Assembly: GCA_028285405.1 (NCBI GenBank)
Contig: JANQPH010000039.1
Span: 55,719-119,718, forward strand
Direction of reading: 5' to 3'
Length of the DNA stretch: 64,000 bases
DNA from: Thermoleophilia bacterium
GTDB lineage: Bacteria > Actinomycetota > Thermoleophilia > Miltoncostaeales > Miltoncostaeaceae
Notes under the pieces: generated by a model
Seen by the model: the letters and a program-made list of their open reading frames with translations, nothing else
Told to the model about the DNA's origin: nothing
Databases searched by the model: none
Part shown: one piece after another, positions 1 through 9,158 of the stretch
How positions within the stretch are numbered: position 1 is the first letter of the stretch
Layout of the letters: every line of letters starts with the position of its first letter
Made by a program: the position numbers and the translations under genes

Positions 1-203
1 GTCGCGAGGTCGGCCGTGTGGTCCGTCAGGAATGCCTTGATCCCGGTCAGGTCGGCCTCGGACGACCCGGTTGTCGACGCGGCGGAAGAGTCATCGCCAT
101 CACTGCCGCATCCGGCTGCGACGAGCCCGAGCGAGCCGACGGCCGCGACGACGATGGCAGTGCGGCGTAGGGGTCGCCCGAAGAGTTGGCGACGTTGTTC
201 CAT
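1..203 (-). CDS. N-terminal part of a lipoprotein, cut by the window edge
   Basis: Reading leftward from an ATG at 203, the protein begins with a basic stretch (MEQRRQLFGRPLRR), a hydrophobic segment and a lipobox ending LVAAGC near residue 33. A Ser/Thr/Asp/Gly-rich linker typical of secreted lipoproteins follows. The start is supported by a good ribosome binding site (AGGAGG) just upstream. Only about 67 residues are present, so function cannot be assigned. The sequence after the linker (LTGIKAFLTDHTADL) loosely recalls imelysin/EfeO-type iron-uptake lipoproteins, but this is weak. Confidence 0.75.
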   Translation of the reverse strand, partial: MEQRRQLFGRPLRRTAIVVAAVGSLGLVAAGCGSDGDDSSAASTTGSSEADLTGIKAFLTDHTADLA

Positions 204-370
204 CTGGACCTCCTGGTGTGAGCCAGCAACTTCTGGCCAACGCGTTTGCGTAACCACGGTTGCCGGAAAGGCTGGGCCAGGATAGGGTCGCCGCGTTGAC
301 TTTACAAGGGCGCCCTAACTTCTCCAGTTGGGAGGTCCAAACTACAGCACGGCTGGGACGAGGAGGAACC

Positions 371-1210
371 GTGAGCGACGCCAGCGCAGTCTTGGAGGCC
401 CTGCCGGCACGCCTGAGGCATGCGATCGACGCCGGCTGGCGAGGCATGACGCTGATCGAGGTGGCCCTCTCGGACGCCGACTCGACCCAGCCGGTGCTCC
501 TCGTCTCGAGCCCCAACGCGGAGGCGCTCATCGCCGCCCGCGCACCGCTCGGCGTCAGGGTCGTCCACGAGGAGGACGCTGCGCGCATGCTCGTGCTGGC
601 CATCCTCGACGAGGAGCGCGGACCGCTCGAGCTCGGAATCGACCTGGGATTCGTCGACGCGCGCGCGCTCGCCCGCCGGCTGGCCAACGCCGGCGAGGTG
701 CCGCTCATCGTCGTCGGTCCGGACGTTGAGTCGGCTCGCATCGGCCGGGTGCCGCTGGGGCGCTCCGCCCGGGCGGTCATGCTCGAGGCGGTGGCCGAGG
801 CCGGCGAATGGCGCGTCGAGCAGCCGGACGGCATCTGCGAGATCCCCGACGAGGGCGACGCGCTGCCCCGGCTGGTGTCGGTCGGATCGGAGTCGATCGC
901 GCTGCAGGTGCCGCTCGAGCAGCTCGCCTCGATGAGCGATCGGAACGGGCGGGCCGACATCGACCTCCACGTCGACCTGGATGCGCCCGCGCTTCGGATC
1001 AGGCCGGCGGGGCAGCTCCGGCTCGACGCGGACGAGCTCGTCCTGAGCCTCGACGACCCCGGCCAGCTCGCGCTGGCCGAGCGACTCGCCGACCTGCCGT
1101 CCCTGATGGTCCTCGGGGTGCTGCCGGGGGACGACCGGTTCGTCGCGCAGGCGCTCGCGCGGCTCGGTGCCGAGTCGCGCGACGCGTTCAGGCGGATGCG
1201 GCGCGAATGA
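371..1210 (+). CDS. hypothetical protein, 279 aa
   Basis: I do not recognise this family. The GTG at 371 is chosen over the in-frame upstream codon at 260 because AGGAGGA lies directly before it. The protein is acidic, rich in Leu/Ala/Asp, with no signal peptide or membrane span, so it should be cytoplasmic. It alternates beta-like hydrophobic runs (PVLLVSS, PLIVVGPD, LMVLGVLPGD) with amphipathic helices, suggesting an alpha/beta fold. Its stop overlaps the start of the next gene (ATGA), so the two are probably translated together and may act in one process. Confidence 0.7.
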   Translation: MSDASAVLEALPARLRHAIDAGWRGMTLIEVALSDADSTQPVLLVSSPNAEALIAARAPLGVRVVHEEDAARMLVLAILDEERGPLELGIDLGFVDARALARRLANAGEVPLIVVGPDVESARIGRVPLGRSARAVMLEAVAEAGEWRVEQPDGICEIPDEGDALPRLVSVGSESIALQVPLEQLASMSDRNGRADIDLHVDLDAPALRIRPAGQLRLDADELVLSLDDPGQLALAERLADLPSLMVLGVLPGDDRFVAQALARLGAESRDAFRRMRRE

Positions 1211-1449
1211 GGCCGGTTCTCGACCCACCGGTGGAGTGCTGGGAGCGGAAGTCGCCGCGGCCCGCGCGGCTTGCGGTCCGGCTTCGTCGGATGGCGCGCC
1301 AGGGCCGGCCGATCCCCGACGCGATGGAGGCGCTCGAGCCCGCGCTCCGTGGGATGACGAAGGCGCAGATCGAGCAGGCCGTCTCCCTCGCCCGCGCCGC
1401 GGCCGAGCTGCCGGACCTGTCGTCGGGCGGTCGGCGGATCGGCGACTGA
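1207..1449 (+). CDS. small hypothetical protein, 80 aa, coupled to the preceding gene
   Basis: The ATG at 1207 overlaps the TGA of the preceding gene in ATGA, a standard sign of translational coupling. The product is small and basic in its first half (Arg-rich around residues 15-33), followed by a helical second half. No family is recognised. It ends two bases before the stop of the convergent EamA gene, so there is essentially no intergenic space. Coupling and position, rather than homology, support it as a real gene. Confidence 0.6.
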   Translation: MRPVLDPPVECWERKSPRPARLAVRLRRMARQGRPIPDAMEALEPALRGMTKAQIEQAVSLARAAAELPDLSSGGRRIGD

Positions 1450-1450
1450 G

Positions 1451-2395
1451 TCAGGGCTCGTCGTTCCCTGGCTCGTGTGGAGTCGCGCCCGAGCGGGGCT
1501 CGGGCTTCAGCCGGGGCGCCGGCCGCAGATCGTCGGGAAGCGCCGAGCCGCGTTTCGAGATCTCGATCGCGGTGGCGATCACGATGATGATCCCGGCGAG
1601 GATGATGAGCGGCGACAGCGGCTCGGCGAAGAAGAAGGCCGCAAAGCCCGCCGCGAACACGGCCTCGCCCAGGATGACGACGCCGAAGACCACCGGCGCG
1701 AGCCGCGGCAGCGCGTACCACTGCGCGATGATCGCCGGCGCGACGAGGATCACCCCCGCGGCGAGCACGATCCAGATGTCGACGAGGCTCGGGAGGCCGA
1801 TCAGCAGGCTCGGGATCAGCAGCACGAAGCTGGTGAGCTGAACCAGGCCCGCGCCCTCGAGGATGTTTCGCTCCCGGCCCCAGGTCGAGATCAGCCACAG
1901 ATAGGCGGCGAACGCGACGACCGAGCAGACGGCCAGGAGCACGCCGAGGAGCGGCTGACTGCCGCGGTCGCCGGGATCGGACTGCGCGGCGAGCGCGATC
2001 CCCCCGACGATCAGGATCAGGACCGCGATCGTCGCGCCGTCGAACCGGCGCGATCGGGTCGCCAGCTGCGCGAGCAGGTAGACGATCGGCACCCCGAGGT
2101 GGATGGCGGTCACCGGGCCGACCGGTCCGACGAGGAGCGCGCCGACGAACAGGCTCGCCTGGGTGATGTTCAGGACCGCGAGCGCGAGGATCTCGCGCTT
2201 GCTCATGTGGGGCAGTGAGGACGCGCGCTCGGCCAGGTTGCCGAAGGCCAGGAGCGGCAGCGTCGCCCCGGCCGCGATCAGGAAGGAGAAGCGAAGCGGG
2301 CCGACGTCCAGGTCGCTGGCGATCGCGTCGACGGCGCCGAACAGCGCGCTTGCCACGACCAGCGCCAGCACGGCTCTCCACTGAAAGGCCCCCAC
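1451..2395 (-). CDS. EamA/DMT-family membrane transporter, 314 aa
   Basis: The protein has about ten hydrophobic segments arranged as two repeats of five, the layout of drug/metabolite transporters (EamA family). Such proteins export or exchange small metabolites across the cytoplasmic membrane. The N-terminal repeat begins near residue 7 (AVLALVVASALFGAV). The second begins near residue 150, with short charged loops between spans. The last 35 residues form a hydrophilic, proline-rich cytoplasmic tail. The start is GTG with no strong ribosome binding site. The substrate cannot be read from the sequence. Confidence 0.85.
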   Translation of the reverse strand: MGAFQWRAVLALVVASALFGAVDAIASDLDVGPLRFSFLIAAGATLPLLAFGNLAERASSLPHMSKREILALAVLNITQASLFVGALLVGPVGPVTAIHLGVPIVYLLAQLATRSRRFDGATIAVLILIVGGIALAAQSDPGDRGSQPLLGVLLAVCSVVAFAAYLWLISTWGRERNILEGAGLVQLTSFVLLIPSLLIGLPSLVDIWIVLAAGVILVAPAIIAQWYALPRLAPVVFGVVILGEAVFAAGFAAFFFAEPLSPLIILAGIIIVIATAIEISKRGSALPDDLRPAPRLKPEPRSGATPHEPGNDEP

Positions 2396-2491
2396 GACCC
2401 GGGTGAGGGTACCCCCGGCGGGGCGGGTGGTGCGTCAGGCGGCGTCGCCCGGCATCACGAGCCCGGCCGCACGTCACCTGCGCGGCGCGAG

Positions 2492-2755
2492 CTAGTCCTC
2501 GGGCTTCAGCTTGCCGAGCTCGGCCTCGATCTTGAGCCCGTGCTCGCGGATGAAGGTCATCCCGACGTGGTACTTGGCGCCGGGGAGCGCACTCACGGTC
2601 TTCCTCAGCTCGTGGTCCCAGGGCCGGCGCCGCACGGCGTCGAGCATCTCCTGGTACTCACCGCACAAGCCGACCAGCTCGAGGTGCTTCCTGGCCAGCT
2701 CCTCGATCATGCGGTCCGCGGTCTCTGCCGGATCGGGCTCGTCGTCCACGATCAC
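2492..2755 (-). CDS. small hypothetical protein, 87 aa
   Basis: This short soluble protein starts at GTG and is rich in Glu, Lys and Arg. It is predicted mostly helical (TADRMIEELARKHLELVGLC, then GEYQEMLDAVRRR). I recognise no family. It is divergent from the FUSC-type gene at 2829 with about 70 bases between the starts, so the two may share a control region. A TAGGCT box on the minus strand about 24 bases before the GTG could be its -10 element. Codon use matches the neighbours. Confidence 0.6.
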   Translation of the reverse strand: MIVDDEPDPAETADRMIEELARKHLELVGLCGEYQEMLDAVRRRPWDHELRKTVSALPGAKYHVGMTFIREHGLKIEAELGKLKPED

Positions 2756-2828
2756 CGTCCTCGGTCGCCTCGTTGGGCAAGCCTACTGTCGAGTCGGGCG
2801 GCCGCGAGCGCGAAACACCGCCGCCCGA

Positions 2829-5138
2829 ATGGACGAACATGCCCGTGTGGCGACCGATGGCACCGAACCGCGGAGCGCCGTGGGCGTAGCGAGGGTCGGG
2901 CGCGAGCTGTGGGCCCCGATCCAGTGGCTGATCGACAAGGGCCCGACCGGGACCGCCTTCCGGACGGCGATCACGGGGTCGGTCGGGTTCATGATCGGGG
3001 CATGGGCGCTCGACGACCTGCAGTTCGCGGTCTTCGCCGCCTTCACTGGGATCGCGCTGTCGGGGTTCGCCGACTTCGGGGGCTCGCTCCGCGGGCGCGC
3101 GCTCGCCAACGTGATCACCGGCGCACTCGCGGTCGCCCTGGTCTGCATCGGGACGCTCGCCTCCACGAGCGTGATCTGGGGCCCCGTCGCCGCGCTGCTC
3201 CTGACCTTCGTGGTGATCCTCGCCGGAGGCCTCGGTGGCTACGCGCAGGCGGGGTCCCGGGTGCTCGTGATCTTCCTGGTCCTGGCGATCGGGATTCCGG
3301 CTCCGACCGACGTGCTGCCCGAGCGGGTCGGGGGCGTGCTGCTCGGAACCGTCCTCGCGACCGTCGCGTCCGTGGCGCTGTGGCCGGCGCGTCCGCGCCG
3401 AGAGATCGAGTCGGCGATCGCCGATGCGGCCAAGGCCATCGCGGACGGACTGGCGAAGATGGCCGCCGGGGCCGCCGACGCGAGGAGCGCCGCGGCCGTC
3501 GCCGAGGACGCCGTGAAGGCCGCCCGCCAGCAGGCGGCCAGCCTCGGCGCGACCCCCGCCGGCCCGGTCGCGCGCGACCGGGCTCGGGCCTATCTACTCG
3601 ACGACCTCCAGCGCGCGACGCGGATCATGGGCGAGCTGCGCCGTCCGTCCGTCTCGCACCTCGATCACTCCGCTGTGGCGGACATCCTCGACGTGGGCCG
3701 CGCGCGGCTGGCCGACGCGCGAAAGCTGTTCCTCGAGGTCGCCGACGCGATGCGAGGAGTGCGCCCGTCGCCGGTGGGTGAGGCCGACTCCGCGCTCGCT
3801 CGGACCGAGCACGACCTCGCCGGCGTGTCGGCCGACCCCGACGGTCCCCAGGACCCGAAGCAGGTCGTCCTCGCCAGCGAGTGGACCCTGCTGGCCAACG
3901 AGCTCGCGTGGACCGCGGGGATCGCGTCCACCCATGCCTCAGAAAGCCCTGTCCCGCTGGGTCGCGGCGACACGGCCGGCGAGCGCGCCCCCGGCGAGGC
4001 GGACCCCCAGATCGACGTGGCCCGGCGCGCGATCGGCGTGATTGGCGCGGATCTCTCGGTTCACTCGGTTCGGTTCCAGGACAGCGTGCGAATGGCGGTC
4101 GCCCTCGGCGTCGCGGTGGGCCTCACGGCGGCGCTCGACCTCTCCCACGGGTTCTGGGTGTCGCTCGCCACCCTAACGGTGCTGAAGACGGCGGCTCGCT
4201 CGACCGCGATCAGCGCGTTCGATGCGATCGTCGGGACGCTCGTCGGCTTCGCGCTGTCGGTGCTGATCGTGCTCGCGGCCGACGTCGAGCAGCCGATCTA
4301 CGCGATCGCGCTTCCGATCGTGATCTTCCTCTCGGTCTGGGCGACCCGCGCGATCGGCCTCGCGGCGGGACAGGCCGCGTTCACGGTCACGGTCATCGTG
4401 CTCTTCAACCTGCTCGAGCCCGCCGGCTGGCAGCTCGGCATCGCCCGCGTCGAGGACGTCGTCGTCGGGGCGGCCGCCGGCATCCTGATCGGGCTCGTCG
4501 CCTGGCCCCGCGGCACCCGGGTGGAGCTCGGCCGCGCGACCGGGACCTTCATCTCGGCCGCTGCGCGCTACGCGGGGCTCGTGATGGGCGGGCTGCTCGC
4601 CGGGGAGGAGCGGCGTCGCGTCGACTTGGACGAGCGGCTCGAGGTGAAGAGCACCGGCCAGCGGCTCGACGAGGTGATCCAGCTCAGCATGGCCGAAGGC
4701 CGTCCCGGGCCGGAGCGGATGGGCCACTGGCTCGCGATCTCGGGCGAGGCGCACCGGATGTGGTACATCGCCGACCACTCGTCGCTCAGCCCGGTGGGAG
4801 ATGCTCCGGCCTGCCAGCCGCTTCGCGCGTACGTCGAGTCCGCCGTCCGCGACGTGACGGGCCTCTACGAGTCCGCCGGCAACGCCATCGCCGCGGGCGA
4901 GCTCCCAGAGCCGGCTCAGGTGATCGACACGTCCGAGCTCGACGACCTGATCGAGGAGTGTCTGGCCCGCTCGCGCTCTGCGGAGACGATCGCCGCGCTG
5001 GCGCGCCTGCTCGCGATCGCTCGGTGGGTCAAGGTCGTGTCCGGGGCCCTCAGCGACCTCCGGCGGGAGGTCGCCCAGGCGACCGCCGAGCAGCCCCCGG
5101 AGCTGCTCGGCGACGCAACGCCGGCGCAGGCCACATGA
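2829..5138 (+). CDS. FUSC-family (aromatic acid exporter-like) membrane protein, 769 aa
   Basis: The protein has two membrane blocks separated by a long soluble region, the layout of FUSC/YccS/AaeB-type proteins, which are linked to efflux of aromatic acids and similar compounds. Block one covers about residues 45-195. The alanine-rich, coiled-coil-like cytoplasmic region runs from about 200 to 410. Block two, about 415-570, contains the family-typical stretch HGFWVSLATLTVLK. A second cytoplasmic domain follows. ATG 2829 is the first start that gives a sensible N-terminus; the longer open frame upstream overlaps the divergent gene. The substrate is unknown. Confidence 0.82.
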   Translation: MDEHARVATDGTEPRSAVGVARVGRELWAPIQWLIDKGPTGTAFRTAITGSVGFMIGAWALDDLQFAVFAAFTGIALSGFADFGGSLRGRALANVITGALAVALVCIGTLASTSVIWGPVAALLLTFVVILAGGLGGYAQAGSRVLVIFLVLAIGIPAPTDVLPERVGGVLLGTVLATVASVALWPARPRREIESAIADAAKAIADGLAKMAAGAADARSAAAVAEDAVKAARQQAASLGATPAGPVARDRARAYLLDDLQRATRIMGELRRPSVSHLDHSAVADILDVGRARLADARKLFLEVADAMRGVRPSPVGEADSALARTEHDLAGVSADPDGPQDPKQVVLASEWTLLANELAWTAGIASTHASESPVPLGRGDTAGERAPGEADPQIDVARRAIGVIGADLSVHSVRFQDSVRMAVALGVAVGLTAALDLSHGFWVSLATLTVLKTAARSTAISAFDAIVGTLVGFALSVLIVLAADVEQPIYAIALPIVIFLSVWATRAIGLAAGQAAFTVTVIVLFNLLEPAGWQLGIARVEDVVVGAAAGILIGLVAWPRGTRVELGRATGTFISAAARYAGLVMGGLLAGEERRRVDLDERLEVKSTGQRLDEVIQLSMAEGRPGPERMGHWLAISGEAHRMWYIADHSSLSPVGDAPACQPLRAYVESAVRDVTGLYESAGNAIAAGELPEPAQVIDTSELDDLIEECLARSRSAETIAALARLLAIARWVKVVSGALSDLRREVAQATAEQPPELLGDATPAQAT

Positions 5139-5148
5139 CCTGCGCCGG
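5121..5148. terminator. hairpin terminator between convergent genes
   Basis: CCGGCGCAGG and CCTGCGCCGG form a perfect 10-bp stem around an 8-base loop. It straddles the stop codon of the FUSC-type gene and lies just before the stop of the convergent small gene. It has no T-run, as is common in very GC-rich genomes, so its terminator role is inferred from position and stem strength. Confidence 0.55.
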
Positions 5149-5153
5149 GGGAG

Positions 5154-5453
5154 TCACCGCTGCTGGTGACGCACGGCCGAGACGTCCTCGGCCGTGAAGA
5201 CGATCGCTCGCATCATCTGCGAGAACGCGATCGGCCAGGTCGCGAGCAGCAGGGCGATCGGCGCGCCGATCACGAGGAACAGGAACCCCTGCCAGAACTC
5301 GCTGAACTGAGTGAGCGCGACGATGATCCCAATCGTCGTGCCCACGACGGCGAGGAAGCCGAGTACCGCGAAGACGACGCTCCACAGACGGAGCGTGCCG
5401 TAGTCACGCGTCGCGGGAACCCGTGCGACCTCAGGTGCTGTCGTTGTTGCCAT
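5154..5453 (-). CDS. small two-span membrane protein, 99 aa
   Basis: The ATG at 5453 is preceded by AAGGAAGG and was chosen over upstream in-frame codons that only add Pro/Arg-rich sequence. After a polar N-terminus of about 22 residues there are two strong membrane spans (about 24-50 and 58-80), then a short tail. The second span is preceded by QFSEFWQGFLF. It loosely resembles DUF4282-type small membrane proteins but I cannot assign it firmly. A second tiny membrane gene lies 37 bases upstream in the same direction, and the two are probably co-transcribed. Confidence 0.65.
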   Translation of the reverse strand: MATTTAPEVARVPATRDYGTLRLWSVVFAVLGFLAVVGTTIGIIVALTQFSEFWQGFLFLVIGAPIALLLATWPIAFSQMMRAIVFTAEDVSAVRHQQR

Positions 5454-5490
5454 TCGAGCCTTCCTTGTCGTGGTTGGGCGGTGAGGACGA

Positions 5491-5658
5491 TCAGTGGGAC
5501 GAGGCTGCGGAGGCCGTTGGTACGGGCCAGGCCACCCGCCGCGCATACCGCAGCGCCCGTGTCGACGGTCCATCGACGAGGACCGTCACTCCCGCTGTGA
5601 CGACGGCGAGCATCCAGCCGGCGGTGAACATCCAAACGAGGTTGAAGGGCTTCGCCAT
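5491..5658 (-). CDS. tiny single-span membrane protein, 55 aa
   Basis: From ATG 5658, preceded by AAAGGACC, the reading frame encodes one clear hydrophobic span (residues about 7-28, LVWMFTAGWMLAVVTAGVTV). A short basic, then polar C-terminus follows (RALRYARRVAWPVP). The family is unknown. It lies immediately upstream of the 99-residue membrane protein on the same strand, so the pair may form a small membrane complex. The open frame extends further upstream, but that part has non-protein-like composition and no binding site. Confidence 0.5.
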   Translation of the reverse strand: MAKPFNLVWMFTAGWMLAVVTAGVTVLVDGPSTRALRYARRVAWPVPTASAASSH

Positions 5659-5951
5659 CGTCGGTCCTTTCTCGTGGCGGTTGGCGATCTGAATGCTCGA
5701 AGCCCGCTGGGTGACGGCGAAAGCCCTCACCCGGGTGGAAACGTCGAGGCCCCGCTCCGTCGGGTCGCGCCGACGGCCCCGCGCGGCGGATGCCGGGACG
5801 TCGGCCGAGGCACGGTCCGCGGGTGACGCGCACCGCTCGGGCTCCGGCCGGGCGCGTCGGTTCGCCTGGGTGAGCGCTTGTCGGGCCACCCACCCCCCGG
5901 CGACGCTGCGATTCGTCAGCCGTCCATCGGGCCGAAAGGGGGGATCACGCG
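5659..5951. other. intergenic region, divergent control region
   Basis: These 293 bases separate the divergent tiny membrane gene and the potassium channel gene. I see no credible gene, RNA or repeat. They presumably hold both promoters, but no convincing -35/-10 pair is visible. Confidence 0.4.
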
Positions 5952-6791
5952 ATGCCACGCCGGAGCCAAGAGACGCTCGATCGGGTCGAGGCCAAGCTCG
6001 AGATCCCGATGCTGATCGCGTCGGCGCTCGTGCTGCCCGCCATGCTGCTGCAGGACAAGCGGCTCGGGCAGCCGTGGGAGACGATCGGCGACAGCCTCAA
6101 CTGGATCACCTGGTTCGCGTTCGCGTTCGAGCTGGTGATCCTGCTGGCGGTCGCGCCCAACCGATGGGAGTGGATCAAGCAGCACCCGCTCGAGGTGGCG
6201 ATCGTGCTCCTGACGCCGCCGTTCTTCCCAGAGGGTCTCGCCTGGGCCCGCCTCGCGCGTCTCTTCCGGCTGATGCGCGTCCTGCGCGTCCTCCCCGTGA
6301 TTCGCAAGACGCTCAACCTGGACGCGGTCCGCTACGCGGGTGTGCTGGCCCTGATCGTCGTCTTCGGGGGTGGCCTGGCGCTCACGGTCATCGAGCCCGA
6401 GCAGAAGCTGAGCGCCTCGGACGGCATCTGGTGGGCGATCGTGACCGTCACGACCGTCGGCTACGGCGACATCGCCCCCCAGACCGAGACCGGCCGGCTG
6501 ATCGGCGTCGCCGTGATGCTGACCGGGATCGGGCTCGTCAGCTTCGTCGTGGCCGCCGCCGCCAACCAGTGGATGGAGAGCCAGGGCGAGGACGATCCCG
6601 ACGCCGCGCCGGCAGGTGACGACGAGGACCGGCTGGCCGAGATGGCGGCGGAGGTCAGCTCCCTCCGGCGCGAGATCCAGGTGCTGAGCGCGCAGCTCGG
6701 CGCCGTCGAGCCCGCGTCCGAGACCGCTCCGTCGGCGCCGAACGGTGGCCGAACGGCTGGCGGATCGGTCGAGCGTCCGGGGACCGCCTAG
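5952..6791 (+). CDS. voltage-gated-type potassium channel, 279 aa
   Basis: The pore signature TTVGYGD lies near residues 172-178, directly after a pore helix (GIWWAIVTV) and before a final membrane helix. These are hallmarks of a K+ channel subunit. Upstream are four hydrophobic segments and an arginine-repeat helix (LARLFRLMRVLRVL, about residues 99-112) that looks like an S4 voltage sensor, giving a six-span Kv-like layout. The cytoplasmic tail is acidic, with a short coiled coil (LAEMAAEVSSLRREIQVL) likely to help tetramer assembly. ATG 5952 fits the family. The regulator gene at 6830 follows after 38 bases on the same strand. Confidence 0.9.
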   Translation: MPRRSQETLDRVEAKLEIPMLIASALVLPAMLLQDKRLGQPWETIGDSLNWITWFAFAFELVILLAVAPNRWEWIKQHPLEVAIVLLTPPFFPEGLAWARLARLFRLMRVLRVLPVIRKTLNLDAVRYAGVLALIVVFGGGLALTVIEPEQKLSASDGIWWAIVTVTTVGYGDIAPQTETGRLIGVAVMLTGIGLVSFVVAAAANQWMESQGEDDPDAAPAGDDEDRLAEMAAEVSSLRREIQVLSAQLGAVEPASETAPSAPNGGRTAGGSVERPGTA

Positions 6792-6829
6792 TCTCCCCCC
6801 GAGAGCGTGAGAACCTCACGGGGGGCGAG

Positions 6830-9109
6830 GTGGGCTCGGAGCCCGGCACCGGCAGCGGCGTCGTCATCCCGCACACGAAGGTCAGCCGCCCGCGGCTGCC
6901 GCGACAACACTTCGTGCGCGAGCGTCTGCTCGCGGCCATGGACCGGGCCGCCGAACGCCAGGTCGTGAGCGTCGCGGCGCCGGCCGGCTCGGGGAAGTCG
7001 AGCATGCTGTCGGCCTGGTGCCGTCAGGTCGAGGGCCGCGAGACGTGCTGGCTGTCGCTCGACCGCGACGACAACGATCCCACGCGCCTTCTCCACGGCA
7101 TCGTGAGCGCCTTCAGGGCACTCGACCCCGGGCTCGGCGTGACGGCCCTCGAGCCCTCCAGCACCAGCATGCAGGGGATCCGCGACGCGGCGCTGCCGAG
7201 CCTGGTCAACGAGCTGGCTGCGCTCGGGCGCGAGGCCGTGCTCGTCGTCGACGACTACCACGCGATCAGGTCCCAAGAGGTGCACGACTCGATGGCGTTC
7301 CTCGTGACGAACCTGCCGGAGAACGTGTGTCTCGTCGTCGCCAGCCGGCACGATCCCCCCCTCCCGCTGGCTCGCCTTCGCCTCGAGGGGCAGCTGAGCG
7401 AGATCCGGGCGGATGATCTGGCCCTCGACAGCGACGAGACCGGCGCGCTGCTCGAGGCGTCGCTCGGCCGGGCGCCCGGGTCCGACCAGATCGATGCGCT
7501 ACAGCGGCGGACCGAGGGATGGGCGGCGGGCGTCTCGCTGGCGGGGCTGTGGCTCGAGCGCCAGCCCGGGGCGTCGGCCCGGATCGACGAGTTCGCCGGT
7601 GACGACCACAACGTCGTCGAGTACCTGGCCGCCGAGATCCTCGAGACGCTCGAGCCCGACATCCGCACGTTCCTGCTCGAGACCTCGCTGCTCGAGCGCC
7701 TCGAGCCCGATCTGTGCGACGCGGTGCGCGGATCGAGGGACTCTGCCGCCCATCTGGCCGAGCTCGACCGGCGCAACCTCTTCGTGGTGCCCCTCGACCG
7801 GCGCATCCACGCGTACCGCTACCACCAGCTGTTCGGGGAATGGCTGCAGCGTGAGGCAGGGGCCGCGTCCGAGGTCGACCAGGCGGCGCTGCATCGGCGG
7901 GCCGCCGATTGGTACCGGGACAACGGCGAGCTCACCGCGGCGCTGCGCCACGCCGTCAGGGCCGGCGACGTCGAGGACTCGACCGCGCTCCTGGAGGCCC
8001 AGATCTGGCCGATCGCGACCTCTGGCGCGTGGCCCGACCTCCTTCGCCTGATCGACGCGCTGCCGTCCGCGCTTCGTTCCGGTGACCCGCTGCTCGAGAT
8101 CCTCGAGGCCTGGGCCGCGGTGTTCGCGGGTCAGCCGCAGCGCGCGGATCCGTGGATCTCGCGGGCGCTGGCGGCGCGCGCCGAGGACCCCGACGGGGAC
8201 CACAACCGCCGGGCGGCCTACGAGGCCCATGCGATGCGGGCGCTCGCAGCGATCAACCGTGCCGACGCTGCCGCGGTCGCTGAGAACGCGACGGCGCTCG
8301 CCGAGCTGTTTCCGCTGATCGATCCGGACGCCGACGGCCTTCCGATCAGCGCGTACCCGGAATCCCACTCGGTCTTCCTGCTCGACCCGCACCTGATGGC
8401 CGGCACGCTGGCCGAGCAGGCCGACGTGATCGACGGCGCGCTCGAGACCGCGGACATGGCGAGGGCGGGTGGCCTCAGCGTTCCGTACCTGCTGGGGATG
8501 CGCGCGCTCGTCGAGGTGGGGGAGGGTGATGTCGACCGTGGGCTGCGCACGGCCCGGGCGGCAGTCGAGATGCTGCACGAGCACCCCGGGTCGAACGCGC
8601 TCGAGTACCTGCTCGCGCTGTCGGTGGTCGCCGAGCACGGACACGGCGACGAGGCGGTTCGCGGCCTCGAGCGGATGTCCAGGATCGTGGGAGCAACCCC
8701 GGAAGGCGCGTTCCCGTTTGCGATCTACCTCATCGCGCGCGGACAGTTCGGCGTGCGCGCCGGCGACGTCGAGGACGCGGCGGGAGCGATCGAGGAGGCC
8801 GAGAGCGCGATCGCGGCGGCGCCGGACCCGGGCCCCTGGCTTCGCGGGCGCCTGACCGACGCCAAGGCTCGCCTGGCCGCCGCAAGGACCGAGGCGGCGC
8901 GATCCGAGGACTACGGCAAGCCCCTGAGCGACCGGGAGATGTCGATCCTTCGCGCCTTCGAGGGCAACCTCACCCAGCGCGAGATCGGTCAGGAGCTCTA
9001 CCTGTCGTTCAACACCGTGAAGACGTACTCGCGCAGCATCTTCCGCAAGCTCGGCGTCTCGTCCCGTGACGACGCCGTCCGGGCCGCGAAGGCGGCCGGG
9101 CTGATCTGA
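6830..9109 (+). CDS. MalT-like LuxR-family transcriptional regulator, 759 aa
   Basis: This is a large STAND-type regulator. It has an N-terminal NTPase with Walker A APAGSGKS (residues 50-57) and a Walker B-like VLVVDDYH (about 137-144). A long helical, TPR-like middle follows, then a C-terminal LuxR helix-turn-helix (about 698-757) containing LTQREIGQELYLSFNTVKTY. Such proteins bind ATP and a small inducer, oligomerise and activate transcription. The start is GTG. It lies 38 bases after the potassium channel and ends convergent to the decarboxylase. Either neighbour could be a target, but no operator is evident. Confidence 0.87.
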   Translation: MGSEPGTGSGVVIPHTKVSRPRLPRQHFVRERLLAAMDRAAERQVVSVAAPAGSGKSSMLSAWCRQVEGRETCWLSLDRDDNDPTRLLHGIVSAFRALDPGLGVTALEPSSTSMQGIRDAALPSLVNELAALGREAVLVVDDYHAIRSQEVHDSMAFLVTNLPENVCLVVASRHDPPLPLARLRLEGQLSEIRADDLALDSDETGALLEASLGRAPGSDQIDALQRRTEGWAAGVSLAGLWLERQPGASARIDEFAGDDHNVVEYLAAEILETLEPDIRTFLLETSLLERLEPDLCDAVRGSRDSAAHLAELDRRNLFVVPLDRRIHAYRYHQLFGEWLQREAGAASEVDQAALHRRAADWYRDNGELTAALRHAVRAGDVEDSTALLEAQIWPIATSGAWPDLLRLIDALPSALRSGDPLLEILEAWAAVFAGQPQRADPWISRALAARAEDPDGDHNRRAAYEAHAMRALAAINRADAAAVAENATALAELFPLIDPDADGLPISAYPESHSVFLLDPHLMAGTLAEQADVIDGALETADMARAGGLSVPYLLGMRALVEVGEGDVDRGLRTARAAVEMLHEHPGSNALEYLLALSVVAEHGHGDEAVRGLERMSRIVGATPEGAFPFAIYLIARGQFGVRAGDVEDAAGAIEEAESAIAAAPDPGPWLRGRLTDAKARLAAARTEAARSEDYGKPLSDREMSILRAFEGNLTQREIGQELYLSFNTVKTYSRSIFRKLGVSSRDDAVRAAKAAGLI

Positions 9110-9116
9110 GGGCGGC

Positions 9117-9147
9117 GAGACCGGCGCCCGGGCATGGCGCCGGTCTC
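9117..9147. terminator. strong bidirectional hairpin terminator
   Basis: GAGACCGGCGCC and GGCGCCGGTCTC form a perfect 12-bp stem around a 7-base loop. It fills the 49-base gap between the stop codons of the convergent regulator and decarboxylase genes, so it can serve both. No T-run is present. Confidence 0.7.
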
Positions 9148-9158
9148 GAGTCGCTGGC

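Noticed and set aside
100..1228. Long minus-strand reading frames opposite the gene at 371
   Set aside because: High GC creates long shadow frames. Their Arg/Pro/Ser-rich composition and lack of ribosome binding sites, against a protein-like plus-strand frame, mark them as artefacts.
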